From NCBI GenBank assembly GCA_948474755.1, contig CAOLHI010000254.1, positions 942,501 through 1,006,500 of the forward strand: DNA of 64,000 nucleotides, read 5' to 3'. Source of the DNA: Ctenosaura bakeri (taxonomy: Eukaryota; Chordata; Lepidosauria; Squamata; Iguanidae). A program made the position numbers and the translations under genes. Shown here piece by piece: positions 34,182 to 46,400 of the stretch; position 1 is the stretch's first letter, and each line of letters starts with the position of its first letter. The notes under the pieces were generated by a model. The model searched no databases and was not told where the DNA came from. It saw only the letters and a program-made list of their open reading frames with translations.

Positions 34182-34879
34182 TAAGGGCAGTTACAAGGGA
34201 GAAAGAAACTTGTCTTCCATTCAGTTAGAACCTAAGGCATAATATGTGCTTCCCTCATTGAAGGCTAATATGGTAAAGTTTGCATTTTACCATCCATTCC
34301 AGCAAGTTACAAGAATATTTTGCAGATTGTTGTGTGGGCTAGATAAGTCCCACTGTCTCAGTTCCTAATCAGTAAAACAGCAATAGAAATAGTAACTGAT
34401 AATAGTAATTAAAATTTATCTTATTGATTTATAAAGTTATATATTTTTTTCCAAATGTATATATTGTAATTCTATGTCAACTGGTGACACTCAAAATGGT
34501 ATGCAGCTTTAAAGAAAATAGTAAAACTCACAATGAAAAATTCATGCTCACCTCTGCAAACCAAAAATATTCAAACACCCACACTTTGTGACCAAGGAAG
34601 ATTAGCTCTTCTTACAGTAAAGGAATGAGGAGACTACTTTGGTTAGTAGATTTTCCTTCTCAACTGCTCATGGTTTCAGCAGATCAAATGGCACTAATAA
34701 CTCAAACTGTTGATCAACCTCTGTAACAGTCATCAGATTTTAGGCCTCTATCTCAAAAACCTCCAGCTCTTACAATGGAATCTGAATGAATGCTCATCTG
34801 AGGTACTATGTGTGGCTCTTCTAAAGGATAGATAGTAGACCCTTCACCTTTGGACCCTAGTAGGTCTACTTCTTGTCAC

Positions 34880-36000
34880 CGACATGCTCCCTAGCAACCA
34901 CTCAAACATTGGTATCTGGAGCATCACGGATAAAGAGAGAGACCCCATTTTCATTCAAGGGACAGGAGGAACTGACCTCATTCTCATTTGTATAGGTCCC
35001 AATGCACAATTCTCTCATGATCCCATCTTCCATGATCTCTATCCCACTCACCTTGACCTAGATCAAGATCCCAACATAAGTCATCATCTCTGGACTGAAT
35101 GCCAGTTGCATTGCATTCAAGACATTTCCTGAATGGAAAACATGACTGGAGAAGGTCACCATGGTCTCAGTAGTGACTGGAGAAGGATATTGGGAACATT
35201 GTTCTTTAGCATGCTGGTCAAGAGAGTGTGATGAGAGTGATCACCTGCAATCATGTAATGATCTGGAGACTGCTCTAGTACTAGCATGAATGTATCAGTT
35301 CTCATTTAGCTTTTGTTAGACCTGCAGGCAAAGTGTCACAACCTTCAATTCACATATGCCTGTCTCAGGCTACCTCTTCTTCAAGACTGGCCCAAGATAC
35401 TGCTTTGATGGTACAGTCCTTGAATCCACCTCCAACTCAGCATGTGGCCAGATTACTCCAACCTACAATAGAAGTTCAGCCAGTAAAAAACTCAGCCTTC
35501 ATCTTCTTCTCTGCTAGTGGTAGACCAACTAACAGTCCCACTGCTACTGATACTGCCACAAAAAAAACAAAAACAAAAAAAACACAACGTGCCTCCTCCA
35601 TAATCCACTGTGGCTAACCTCTCTGATTTATTGGGCAACAAATGCAATTCAGATTCCTCCTTGACGTCATCCATTCAACATCACTGGATCCAACAGTGGG
35701 AAAGAATGACGTATTGTCATCAAGAGATAATGCATGCCTCTTTGCACAGCAGGTGCTGCATATGTCCAGGATGCTAGAACTAGGTATGAAATCTCCTAAA
35801 CCACTAGTGACAATTCCTCTTTTTAAGAGAGTGCCACACCAAAAACCCTCCAGCAGCTGTACCACTACTATGTTACTGCTGGAGACACCACATGCACTGT
35901 GCTATCCATGATCCTATCTAACTTTTATAAGATAGAAAACCTTTACAGAAGACAAGATGGGAACTGTGACTTAGTATTCAAACCTCCCAAACAGCAAAAA
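34880..36000 (+). mobile_element. DIRS-like retrotransposon remnant (gag region)
   Basis: Between about 35720 and 36000 a broken + frame reads NACLFAQQVLHMSRMLELGM, then LFKRVPHQKPSSS and, after a frame change, KIENLYRRQDGNCDLVFKPP. The pattern (alpha-helical segment, FxRVPxxKPS, then ENLYRxQDxDxxxxFKxP) resembles the gag-like protein of DIRS retrotransposons as I remember it. The upstream 800 bp carry only loosely similar polar frames. No reverse transcriptase or tyrosine recombinase is present. Confidence 0.4.
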
Positions 36001-36224
36001 AGTCATATGGTACCTTAAGGAACACCTGAGTCTCTGTGACTCACAAATGATAGGTTGCTCTATGCCTGCACAGAGAAGTTGGAACCTTCCAGAAGAAAGA
36101 AGAGCATACTAGTTTTGGCAGAAGCTGTTCCCTCATTGCACATGCGTAGCCAAGATTACCACTGAAATACCTCAGTTTCCTTTTGTCAAACTATAACCTA
36201 CTTCAGTAGGCATATCTGAATTTT

Positions 36225-36315
36225 ATGCACAATAGAAATGGTTAGTCTTTAAGGAACCACAAGAGTTTTTGTTGTTTTGGCTGCAGCAGGCTAACACAGC
36301 TACCCTTCTAGGAAA
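36225..36315 (-). repeat. Interspersed repeat (third copy of the 45.4/46.0 kb family)
   Basis: On the minus strand it reads GGGTAGCTGTGTTAGCCTGC, AAAACTCTTGTGGTTCC and TTAAAGACTAACC, a sauropsid interspersed repeat whose related copies appear to occur at 45425-45720 and 46047-46195. Confidence 0.55.
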
Positions 36316-36643
36316 TTAATTTTCATTTTGAATAGTTGAATATTATTCTTTGCTTCTCATTGATTTTTAAATTGTAAATGCTTGACCATACATTTACTAG
36401 ATGCAAATCCATGTTTATTATATCCAGGCTTTTGACCTGTCACAAAAATTCCTGGTGTTATAAATCTGTATGTGTTTCTAAACATGAAAAATGTTTAAAT
36501 GAGGATTGTCTGATTAATATTAGGAGCTATTACTATATTTACACATTGTCTATAGCTTGTACATAAACATTTAGAAACTGAAGAATTTTCTGTTTTTTGC
36601 AGTGTGATGTTATATACATATGCATTTTCTTTTTATGATTTTA

Positions 36644-37106
36644 CTAGTGTATTTACCCGGCGTTGCCCAGGATTTTATTTTCTCATAGATAACAGCTGTT
36701 AGAAATACCTTAGGAATTACCTTACCTTACCTTAGGAGTTACATGTGGTTGAAATACACACATTTGAGATCCTATGTCTCTAATTCCCCAAACTGTGTTG
36801 TTTAGTACCTGTAACTTTTGCCCATATTCCTCAATCCAGTTCAGAGTTGTTAACATACAGAGGTTGGGTTCCTGAAGGGACTTGCTGCTAAGCCTGGTCT
36901 GCATAGCAACCAGCCTATTCAATGCTCTCTGGCTGAGAATTCTAAAGGTCTCTCCTTGAACTGCCAGCCCCAGGATTCCATAGAATCTTCACAGTCAGCC
37001 AATCATATGAGGTCTTCTTGCCTCACACAGCCAATCATATGTGGTCTTTGCCTGCCTGACACAAATAGACAAACTCACAGACAAACTTTGACTTTTATAT
37101 AGTAGA
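36644..37106 (-). mobile_element. Non-autonomous Helitron
   Basis: On the minus strand the element starts TCTACTATATAAAAGTCAAA and ends GCCGGGTAAATACACTAG, inserted between A and T. These are the Helitron signatures: 5' TC, 3' CTRR (here CTAG), insertion into an AT dinucleotide and no target duplication. About 10-12 nt before the end lies a GC-rich hairpin (CCTGG...CCGGG around GCAACG). The 463-bp body has no Rep/helicase frame. It contains a direct repeat of CAGCCAATCATATG and a segment resembling the MITE at 49837-50026. Confidence 0.78.
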
Positions 37107-37487
37107 TATAACTCTTGAAGAAGGCTTTGAGAAGATCCATAGGTCAGAGTTCTCCAGGCTTTTCAGCTAATAAAAGACCATATTTTAAACATTTTGAAAT
37201 GTTGTGGATTTTATTGTGGATTTTATTGAATGTTTTCCAGTTTTTATTCTTTCTCTGATTATTGATGATTATTTCTATTGTTTCATTTATTAAAACATTT
37301 ATATCTTGCCCTCTGTTACAGGATCTCAGGGTGATATCCAGTTATAAATAGTGTAGAATAATTTTAACAGTCAACACTCTGAAGATATTTAATAGTTAAA
37401 ACACTAATAAGTAGAGCAATTAAAACAAATTAGAACACTTTTAAAAAACACAAATATTTGGGCAAAACCATTAGACTGATACCTTCC

Positions 37488-37510
37488 TTCCTTCCGTCCT
37501 TCCTTCCTTT
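37488..37510. repeat. (CTTC)n microsatellite
   Basis: Short tandem CTTC/CTTT units with one CGTC interruption. Confidence 0.85.
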
Positions 37511-40309
37511 ATGGCTTTGATAAGAAGCCATATTTTAACTGACAATAAACAAAACATGGACACCCATCAAATCTGTGGAGGGGTGCATTTGAGAGTCAAA
37601 GGCACAAATAGGAGGGTTGTTTCCCATGTCATTACATAGTACATAACTCCCATTGATGGACACAGAGGAGGTTCCTTATGGGAGACATCTGTTGTCAGGA
37701 GTATGAACAGAGGTACTACTTCAAGCGTATGCAATACTTTACCATTTGCCCAAGTAGATGGGTATATATTCTCCTTAAAGTCATATACCAAATCTGTAGG
37801 TCTTGATGGAAAGGCATACATGTTATACCATATAAACTGAAATTTGAAGAATATATTAAGACTGTATCCAGAGATGGATAGGTAACAATCCTGTCAAATT
37901 GCTTTTGGTGTGCCTGTGCTCTCTGTGTGAATATACGATGTCTTATCCAAATTTCATGCTCAGCAGGACCCCATTGCTACGTTCTCTGTTGGTGGTACTT
38001 AGCTTTCACCTATTGACTCCCTCCTTCTCTGTTTCCCTACTCTTCAGCTTTTTGTCACAGTTACTACTATTTGTACAAGAAGTGGCATTGAACCCACACC
38101 TAACACAATCTCTTCTTCTCATTGTGATGGAGGTTGATGTAGTGGATTGAAGGAGAAATTGTGAAGATGATGAAGTCTACATTGTGGTCTTCATATCCCC
38201 TTTCATATCTGAAGGATATTAGGCTGATGAATAGCAAATAAAGAATACTTAATTAAATTGTTTAAGTGTTGCTTTTTCTGCATCCAGAGTGTAGGCCCAA
38301 CAAAAATAGGGCTCATCAAGGTAAATAAAATATAAGCTAAATCATGGCAGCTATTACATAATCTTATGGACTTACGTACACTTGCACTTACAAACAGCAA
38401 AGTCAGATCAAGTTCATGAGCCAGACCTTTAAGGCTATGCTTAACTCTTGAACCTTGAGTCTTAGGTACCATATTTCAAGCCATCTATTCTTTGCCAGGT
38501 GCTTCTTGTCTTAATGTTCAAGTGACTTGTGAAGCAAAATGGAATTGTGAAACAAACTGGGCAAAGTTATTTCTTAATTCCTCTCCCTGATCAAATAGCC
38601 GGTTCCACATATTACTTATTCTTTTTGCAAGCTCCTTATTGTATGACTGGTTGGAGACCAGTTGATTCAATAGTAAATCTGTGGAATGTGTTTGTGTTTG
38701 GTCTGCTTATACATTGGTGCCTGTACCACTGATGACACATACTCCTTTTAGTCTGGCACATGTCCTTTCTGAATGTTGTTAACATAGCAGAGAAAGAAGA
38801 AGACATTTAAAGTCAATTCCATGTTCTGTTAAAGTAGTTTTTAACACATTTAAAGATATGAAAAATAAAGAAAATACAATGGCTAGTTTGAGCCCCACTC
38901 ACCAACCTCCTGGCTGTTTTTCATGGAATGAAAATGTTCAGTTGAGGGGAGTTTATAAAACAGTTGGATGGCTCTGTTGCTGTCTAGGTTGTAGTCCTTT
39001 CTTAGCCTTTTCTTAGACTTTTGTCAAAAAATAATGTTGTCAACAATCATTTTTAACATCTGGTCTAGTTTACATTTAGATATCAAAAGTTGACCAGGTC
39101 AGGAGTCTAATTAATGTTTTTAAAAATAAAGATTCACAAACACCAGACAAGTTTGTCATTTTGTCTATGCCTTGTTTTGTAGAAGAGGCAGAGAAGAGAA
39201 GGTGAGGAGGGAACCCTCCTGTTTCTTGATTACATCCCACCCGTTCATTTTCTCCTTTTCTCTTTTGCTTTTGATTTGAGTGTTGGTCTTAACAGAATGT
39301 CAAGATCAATTTGCAGCATGGTTAAACTCAAGGTTTGCATTCTGCCAGCGTCAATTGTCCTGGCAAACAATGCTGTGTGTTCTTGTAACTTCAGAAGCTT
39401 TTACAAGGATCATGGCAAGGGCAGCATCTAATGACTTTATTAGTATAGGGTTTCAAAACAGGCTCAGTAATTGTTCACATCTCTTTGTCATCTAGTCATA
39501 ATTACTGCATAACATTGTTCAGGGTTGCAGTTCTGAATGGTTTCCTAATAGCAATGAAACGAAGAAAAAAAGAAAAGGATGAAAGGTGATCATCTCTTCA
39601 CACAGCCTGTATTCAGATAATGTGTGGACTGTTTGTAGAGCTTAATGTATCCACTAAACAAGGAAAATACATATTTAAACATATACACACTTTGAGATGA
39701 TAGCTTGCTACATGTTTGAGATATGCTTTAAAAGTACATCAATTTTTGGAAACCTGGACACTAAAGTTGCCATTAATATGCTGAAGGCTTCTAGTTGGAC
39801 ATAAAGGAGTTTTCCCTTCATTGATCAGATATGAATTGAGGGTTTTTTTTAAAAGTTCTTCAGTGTAACATTATGTGCTAGTAATAAACCTTGAATATAT
39901 TTTATCAAATGGAAATGCAAAAATTGCCACAGTGGAAGAATAGTGTTTTAAAAAAATTTATTCACTATGCAGGGTTTATCAGATTCTTCACTTTACCAAG
40001 ATTGAGAAGATAAAATTGGATATTAGGCTTCCTATTTTAACAACATTGCTGTTCATTGCTTGTTGTTCAGTGTAATAGGAAATAGCAGTCACTGATGCTT
40101 CTGTAGTGAGGCTTTTGCAGATTGTGGGTGGGAGGAAGAGGCAGGTGCTACCTGAAGCAGAAATGTTACCATATCAAGTGACTGTCAACCAGAGTAGAGT
40201 TTTGTAACTGTGGAGATAACTGCTGAGAAGTCTTCATGTTTTATGCCTTTGAACCTACCAGTTTTACCAGTGGACTCACAAGTAAGACTTCCAATGCAGA
40301 TATTGGGTT

Positions 40310-42500
40310 AGAGATATGGTCAAATAGATGAAGGTAATCTAACCCAGTCCCAAACTGTTGAGGGGTTTAAAGTTTAACAGCATGTTGGACTGGGCCTGGA
40401 AATACACTAAACCCCAGTGCAGTTGACTCAAAAGTAACATTAATGTTTAGACTTTCTGGACTCTATTAATGTATGGGGAGGTACTTTGCATCAGGTGAAA
40501 TTTCCAAACCATCTTCAGAGTGAACTCCACATAAAACAGGCTGCACGAAACTTGATTAGTGCTTGAATAACCAAAGCCAGATCCTACTCCTCTAGAAAGA
40601 CTTGCCACTGGCAAACAAGCCTGAGATACGTATGATCACTGCTGTTGCCTGAACTTCTAACTTTGATAGAAAGCCAGCTAGTGGAGACCCTCCCTTCAGA
40701 GCTAGGAAGCATTCTCCTTTTTGAGCTATAAAAAAAGACAGCTTGTGCTCGTTCCATTCCATTCCAATTTCTCATCACATGGAATGAGGCATATACTTCC
40801 TTGGTTCTCACCCTGGCACCACAGCCAATTTAGAAGAAGAGGCAGAAGAAGCAGAAGCAGAAGAAAGATTGCCTCCATTCACACAATCAGTTCTGCTTAC
40901 CATAGAACATTGAAGCTTCTACGTCCTTTCTGTCTATGCCTAGAAAGGAAGTCAGGGCCTTAGAAGTATACAGTGTGTTAAGTTTTACCAAGAGAGAACC
41001 AGATCCTATAGACAGCATAGCAGTCTCTTTGTTTCCTTCAAGCACTCTTCAGTAGGTTAGAACCCTGAACATTTTTGCTCATAGAAATGATGTGTTGATT
41101 TTGCCTATATATCTAGTAATCTAATGGTTCTGGAGGAATTCCCAGTTCACTTGGGTTCCTTTGATAACTGTATACCAGTAACCTGTTCCTCAATCCATAC
41201 CTTCACCAAACACTACAGCTCCAGAATGAGATGGATTAGGAGAGCTGATCCTGTGCCAGTCTGCAAAATTTCCAGTCTTCACTCAAACCTAGATACCTCT
41301 GACATAGTTAGAAATGTCAGTGGAGCCATACCTCCTCTAGAACTTGCAGAGGAGGTAGGACCTTTCTGTTTTTGAAGAAAATGAAGAAATGGATGTTCTG
41401 TACTCCCTTGTGAATTTCTGTTTTTGAAGAAAAGAGAAATTCATAAGAGAGTACAGAATGGTTCTCCAGCCATTAACAAGTCCAGGAGTGTTCTCAAACT
41501 TTTCAGGAAGAATCCAGTCCCATCAAAGTATGAAAATGCCTTCACCGAGAAAAGCATGCCTTCCAACCCACAAGACCTCCATCTTATCTGGATTAAGTTT
41601 CAGCTTGTTCTTTATCTCAAAATCACGTTCAATATCTGCTCAAGAGTTCCAAGCCCTGCCTAGGAGTCATAGGTGGAAAAAAGTGCTGTGGATTATCAGA
41701 TTATTATTTACTATTCAACCTTGACTCCTTGCAGCTGGTGTAGGCGCTAGCTGCCCATTGCCAGGCAATGGAGTGCAGGGCTCATTGGAGGCCATTTGGG
41801 GTCAAACAGAGACACTAACAGTCAGTACAGCTTGCCTGTTCAGGGTGGAACAGAAGCATCACCAAGGGTTGGTCCGAAAGTCCAGAAAACCAGTGGGCAA
41901 CATAGTCAGACAGTCCAGGGTCAGAGAATCCAGGCAGACAGTAAACAAGGAATCTCTAGCACAGAAGGCAAGGGCTAGCAAACATACAAATTATTTCTGG
42001 CGTCAGACCACCACCCTCTGCCTTCCTTGAAAAGGCTGGAACTAGCTGACTCTCATCCCAGCCTGATTAACTCCTGGTGTGCTTGCCTCTGCTTGTTCTC
42101 CTTTGAGGCTGCTGTTCACCTGGAGAATCTGATTCCTGACCCATGGCAGCAGTAGCTGCATATAGATTTTGAAGAGCATGGGAGATACTGTGGTACCCTG
42201 TGGTACCCCACAAGTGAACTCTCCAAGTCTTAATTTCTTTGAATTACCATTCAAGAAGAACCAGAACTATGCCTAGAGAGGTAGGTCAGGATACTGGGAC
42301 AATTCAGAGTGGTCCAGAACCAAAATTGGAATGGATCTAAATAATCAGTTCCTACAGAAACGTACCTATAGCTGAGAAGCTATTGCTTTTTTCAAGAAGA
42401 GGAGAAGAGAGACTGGACAGTGTCCGGGTCAAGATTTCTTTAGTGTGAAGGGTACTATTCTTTCTTTGAGAGTAACTGGGACCAGCCTTCCCTTAAGGAG
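40310..42500 (-). mobile_element. L2-like LINE, degraded and split, antisense
   Basis: Read on the minus strand, the 5' part (about 42500-42160) encodes remnants of the reverse-transcriptase palm, ending in LGEFTCGVPQGTTVSPMLFK IYM (the GVPQGSxxSPxLF box). Near 41590 the downstream part resumes with LKLNPDKMEVLWVGRHAFLG, matching the post-catalytic L2 motif. Near 40500-40560 sequence equivalent to the C-terminal LDYCNALYxGLPxxxxRKLQ region can be aligned despite many changes. The YADD box is missing: it falls where about 450 bp of unrelated DNA (41690-42160) are inserted. Confidence 0.65.
41690..42160. other. Unclassified insertion splitting the L2-like LINE
   Basis: The segment is GC-richer than its surroundings and separates reverse-transcriptase motifs that are normally adjacent. 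It has repeated CAG/CAGACAG-type words (AGTCAGACAGTCCAGGGTCA) and an open frame without family features. Terminal repeats and a target duplication could not be fixed by eye. It may be a piece of an LTR element or a deletion/insertion product. Confidence 0.4.
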
Positions 42501-42879
42501 ATATTGGCTACCTTGTATACCTGAGATTTAAGATTTTAATACCAAAGACGGACAAGGATTCAAGTAAGAGGCTATAGATCTCAAATTTCCTAGTTGCATA
42601 TGCTGAAAAAGCATTCTATCTCCTTTGCATTCCAACATGACTAGGTAGTAATCTATCTGTTTCTGTCCTCAGCTATTTTATAGTTGCAACATTCAGTTTA
42701 GCGCAAATGCAAGCAAATTTACTCACATAATGGAAGACATATTATGCTCAGGGAATTTCTTGCTCCTCTGGATTCTTATGAAGAAGGCAGTTCACTTCCT
42801 GAAAGAGTTCAGGTGACCAGAACTATGCTAATATGTTGTTGGCAGACAAGTATATTACCCTAAAAAGTGAGTGCCACAC

Positions 42880-43720
42880 GGGCCCAACAATGATGCAGTA
42901 CCTCCATTTGAAAGTGGTGAATAATTAACTCAAAAGAGGAGGCCTGCAAGAGGGGGCCAACTTAACAGATCCTTTCTACCAATGTTTACAGGGTCACACT
43001 GGAAAGAACCAGCTGAAGATGTAAGCTAAAATGTAAAAATGTAAAATGTAAACTAAAATGCAAACTAAAAATGATTCGCACAGGCATGCAAAAACTCAAA
43101 CACTCATGCATTCGCACAAGGACTAACCAAAGGAGGGGGAAGAAAGTTGGGGTAGAGGGCGTTGAGGGATTTCAGTGATATTTACCAGTCCAGAGAGTAG
43201 CAAAGAAGAGTGGTGATGTGGCTAGGATGGCATTTAGAATGGTGAGAGACTGCTCTGGGCAGCCTGGAATCAGGGGTTCTTATACCTGAAAAATATTCTG
43301 TGAGTATGGGTGTGAATTGCTCTCCCATCCAAGCGGACAATTGGAGTTGCAACACCAACGATGAAGTCTGGATGGAGCTAATGGCCTTAGCGTTTAGGTG
43401 ACAAAAGGATAATGGCTGTCATAATAGCTGAACATTGTGGAAAGGTAGGGGAACAATAGAGAAACATCCAGGTGTTTGAGGACCAGAGTTGAAACAATCA
43501 CAATTTGGTGGGAATTTCCCTGTATAACTCTGAGGAGTCCGGATCGTTAGCATAAGCCTGCTGTCTCGAGAGTGGCCATGCTCTTAGCCTGACAATGACT
43601 CGGTTCCTGCCCAAGAGGTGGGTGCAGCTGACCTGCCTTGCAGTCTCGTGTATACAGTCAGTAATTTGCTTATTCCAGTGTGACCTTTCCGTCACTTCAG
43701 GTATCATTTATATCAACAGC
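42880..43720 (-). other. LTR-like unclassified block
   Basis: This stretch is GC-richer and keeps more CpG than nearby intron DNA, which suggests a fairly recent insertion. On the minus strand it has a TATA-like TATAAGAACCCC at about 43290-43278, the type of U3/R border seen in retroviral LTRs. I could not find a matching polyadenylation signal or confident termini. A short minisatellite of AAAATGTAAA-like units occurs at 43019-43075. Confidence 0.3.
43019..43075. repeat. Short degenerate tandem repeat
   Basis: Units related to AAAATGTAAACT/AAATGCAAACT are repeated about five times. Confidence 0.7.
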
Positions 43721-44518
43721 AATTGATATAATGTCAATTAAATAATATTTGCCAATTAAACCATGCCAATCATGGGTGTGTGTGTGGTGCTGTAACAAGT
43801 AAGGTTTCTCCTCCTCAACCACCACCACCATCATCACTGAATAAGCCTCTTCTGTCAGCATCTTATCTGAATTTCACTGTATTCACAAATGTTCTATTAT
43901 CTTCACTCTAGATTACTAGTTTCTTGTGTTTTGCATGCAGCCTGTGTATCTTCCTTCAAGACTGTGTTCTGTTGTGGGGTTATAGCCATTTTCTTGTACT
44001 CCAATTGCGGCATATGCGTGAGAATGTACACATTGTTGGAATCAACAGTGAAATTTCTGTTTAGCACACTGTTGCTTGTTACTTGCATGTCTTGGGATTA
44101 TCAGACAATGTATGTTATGCTCTATCTGTACTTTTTAAAAAAGGTTTTATTGTTGTAATTCTACTGATTCTTTGGAGGCTGTGCATGCAATTCTAGTGCC
44201 AGAATTTTTAACTAGGTCTTAAAAAGCCATGAATACCTCTTTCTCTTTCAGTGTTTCTTAGAAGGTTCTCTGTTGTAAATGGAGAGACATCCATCTCCAT
44301 TATGAAGCTAAGGGCAAGATGTTGCTTAACTTTATTAATTTGTGCCTTTATTTAGAGAAGGGATAGGGATCCTGTTTTGGTCTGAGGCCTAGAATTCTAC
44401 ACCTTTTGGAGCCTTCATCATGCCAACAATGGCCTTGGATCTTCTCGTGTATAATTCACACAGACATGAACACACCATTTCTTCTCTCTTTCTCACAGAT
44501 GTACAGGCCCATCTCTCT

Positions 44519-44548
44519 CTCACACACATGCACACACACACACACACA
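44519..44548. repeat. (CA)n microsatellite
   Basis: About 30 bp of CA dinucleotides with a single CATG interruption. Confidence 0.9.
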
Positions 44549-45424
44549 TCCAGCATCTTTTCACATCTGATCCATGCAGATCTTAATTCTGATCAATGTC
44601 TATTCTCTAGCTTATAATCAGAAACCAATTGAAAGAAATTTGCTAGACTCTGGTGCAAAGTATTGTTGGATTTATTTTGACAGATTATACAGAAGAGTCA
44701 TAGTTACCGGAATGAAACTGGACAATAGAGTCTCTGCAAGCTCAAATATGTAGCATTTTAATTACAATAATGAATTGCAAATTACAAACTGTAATTATAA
44801 ACAGCACAGCATGTGGAATTCCATCTCTGTGTTATGAAGATGCCAAAAATTAAGTCACCTATTTCAGGTTTTACATACTACCAGATTGTGGATGAAAAGC
44901 TGTATTTCCTTTGTTCGAAAAAAAAAATTGGATGTAGCTGTATAGGTTTATCTGCATCTTATCCAATGTCTACTGAAATACATGCATTGTTAAGTCAGCC
45001 TACTGTTACCTGGTGAGGAGATGTCTTGGGACTGGTGTGAAATTATAAAGTGTGAAAATTCTCTTGTAGAACTGTGCACTATGACTTTCTTGATAGCAGT
45101 GCAGCAGGCATGCCTTCAATGTCAAGTCCTTTAGTTGTTTAGATCTGTGGAGCAGAAGGTACAAAAGAATAGGATCCTGTGGTTCTTTTTGTGGAAGAGC
45201 TTTGATGCAAAAGAGTGGTTGCCTGATGCTGACCTTTGAGGAAAAAAGAATAAAGGCTATTGGGCATGATTCCATTTACTATTATGAAAACCCACAGCTG
45301 CATCAGTAATATCTCAAGGATTCTGGTATGACAATAATACACAAAATATAACATAGTCTGTGCGGGTGTTTGGTCCTTGCTCACCAGGAAGATTGGCGGG
45401 GGGAGGGAATACCAGATCTTTATA

Positions 45425-45720
45425 GGTAGTTTCCTAAACCACAAACAATGCAGGAGTAGCTATGTTCACCATTAAATAAAATCAGAATTCAAAATGCACA
45501 TTTTTTTTAGGCTAGCTAGAAAGTGCAAAAAAAATGCATGAGCTTTTGCAGCTCACTGACTTTTATCAGGTAGAAATGGTAGAACAAAATAATGCAGGGA
45601 AAACAAAAGTAACACTGTTGAGGCCATAAGCCTGCAAGTCTACATCTTGTGGTTTCATATGTTACAGTGAAAATTTGTTCATGCAAGCAAAAAGCATCAG
45701 TTCCCACCATGTTTTCCCTT
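45425..45720 (+). repeat. Interspersed repeat, first of a direct pair
   Basis: GCAGGAGTAGCTATGTTCACC, then ATTAAATAAAATCAGAATTC, ATGAGCTTTTGCAGCTC and ATCAGGTAGAAATGGTAGA match, in the same order and orientation, the segment at 46047-46195. The pattern (a 5' ...GTAGCCATGTTGG head and a CATGAGCTTTC...TTCATCAG end) is that of a common sauropsid interspersed repeat. Confidence 0.6.
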
Positions 45721-46046
45721 AAAAAGTGAAGTTGACGATCAACAGCAGCAAAAATTATTTAAAAAGCCATAATATTTCACTTCTGCATTGCAACTCTCTT
45801 CCCTTGAGATCTGTTCTGACTCTTTCCAGTAAAGCCAAAAAGCCTCTAGTTTGACAGAGCTCAGTGATCTTCCCAGGAAGATTCAGTGTTGCAAGATCTG
45901 GTGAGAGTTTTAGGTGTGACAGACAAGCATGCTAGTAGAAGCCAATTTAGATTATTTTACTTGTTTTTAAAAATCAAGTCCTTGTGTAGAATAACACAGT
46001 CCTCTCTTCAGGATAAGATTTCTCTGCTTATTGACTGAGCTAGATA

Positions 46047-46195
46047 ATTTCAAAACCAAAAAATGCAGGAATAGCCATGTTGGCATTAAACAAAATAAAA
46101 ATCCAGAACACATATTAGTGATACTTTTGCTAGGCACAAAAACATTTCATGAACTTTCAAAGCTCTCTGGCTTCTTCATCAGGCAAAATGGTAGA
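46047..46195 (+). repeat. Interspersed repeat, second of a direct pair
   Basis: GCAGGAATAGCCATGTTGGC, then AAACAAAATAAAAATCCAG, CATGAACTTTCAAAGCTC and TTCATCAGGCAAAATGGTAG parallel the copy at 45425. The two are separate insertions or a local duplication. Confidence 0.6.
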
Positions 46196-46279
46196 AAAAA
46201 TGATTTAGTTACTTTCTGTTGGATTGGTTCTGTATGTGTTAGTACCTTTGTATAATGTAAATCTGTTTCTACTGGATGC

Positions 46280-46400
46280 TCTGGACTACAGTTTCCACAG
46301 CTATTGCCTGCTGGCTATCCTGGCTAGGGCTCATGGGAGATGTAGTCCAGGATATCTGGAGTTCACCGAGGTGACTATTCCTCTAGCTCAGCCAATGGCT
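46280..46400 (-). mobile_element. hAT-type MITE remnant
   Basis: On the minus strand GAACTCCAGATATCCTGGAC and TACATCTCCCATGAGCCC followed by TAGCCAGGATAGCC match the widespread reptile hAT repeat (CTCCAGATGTTxTGGACTAC, ACTCCCATCAGCCC). Confidence 0.5.

Noticed and set aside
35333..35617. A separate small host gene in the 35 kb region
   Set aside because: The frames are broken, polar and collinear with what looks like DIRS gag; a retroelement remnant is the simpler explanation.
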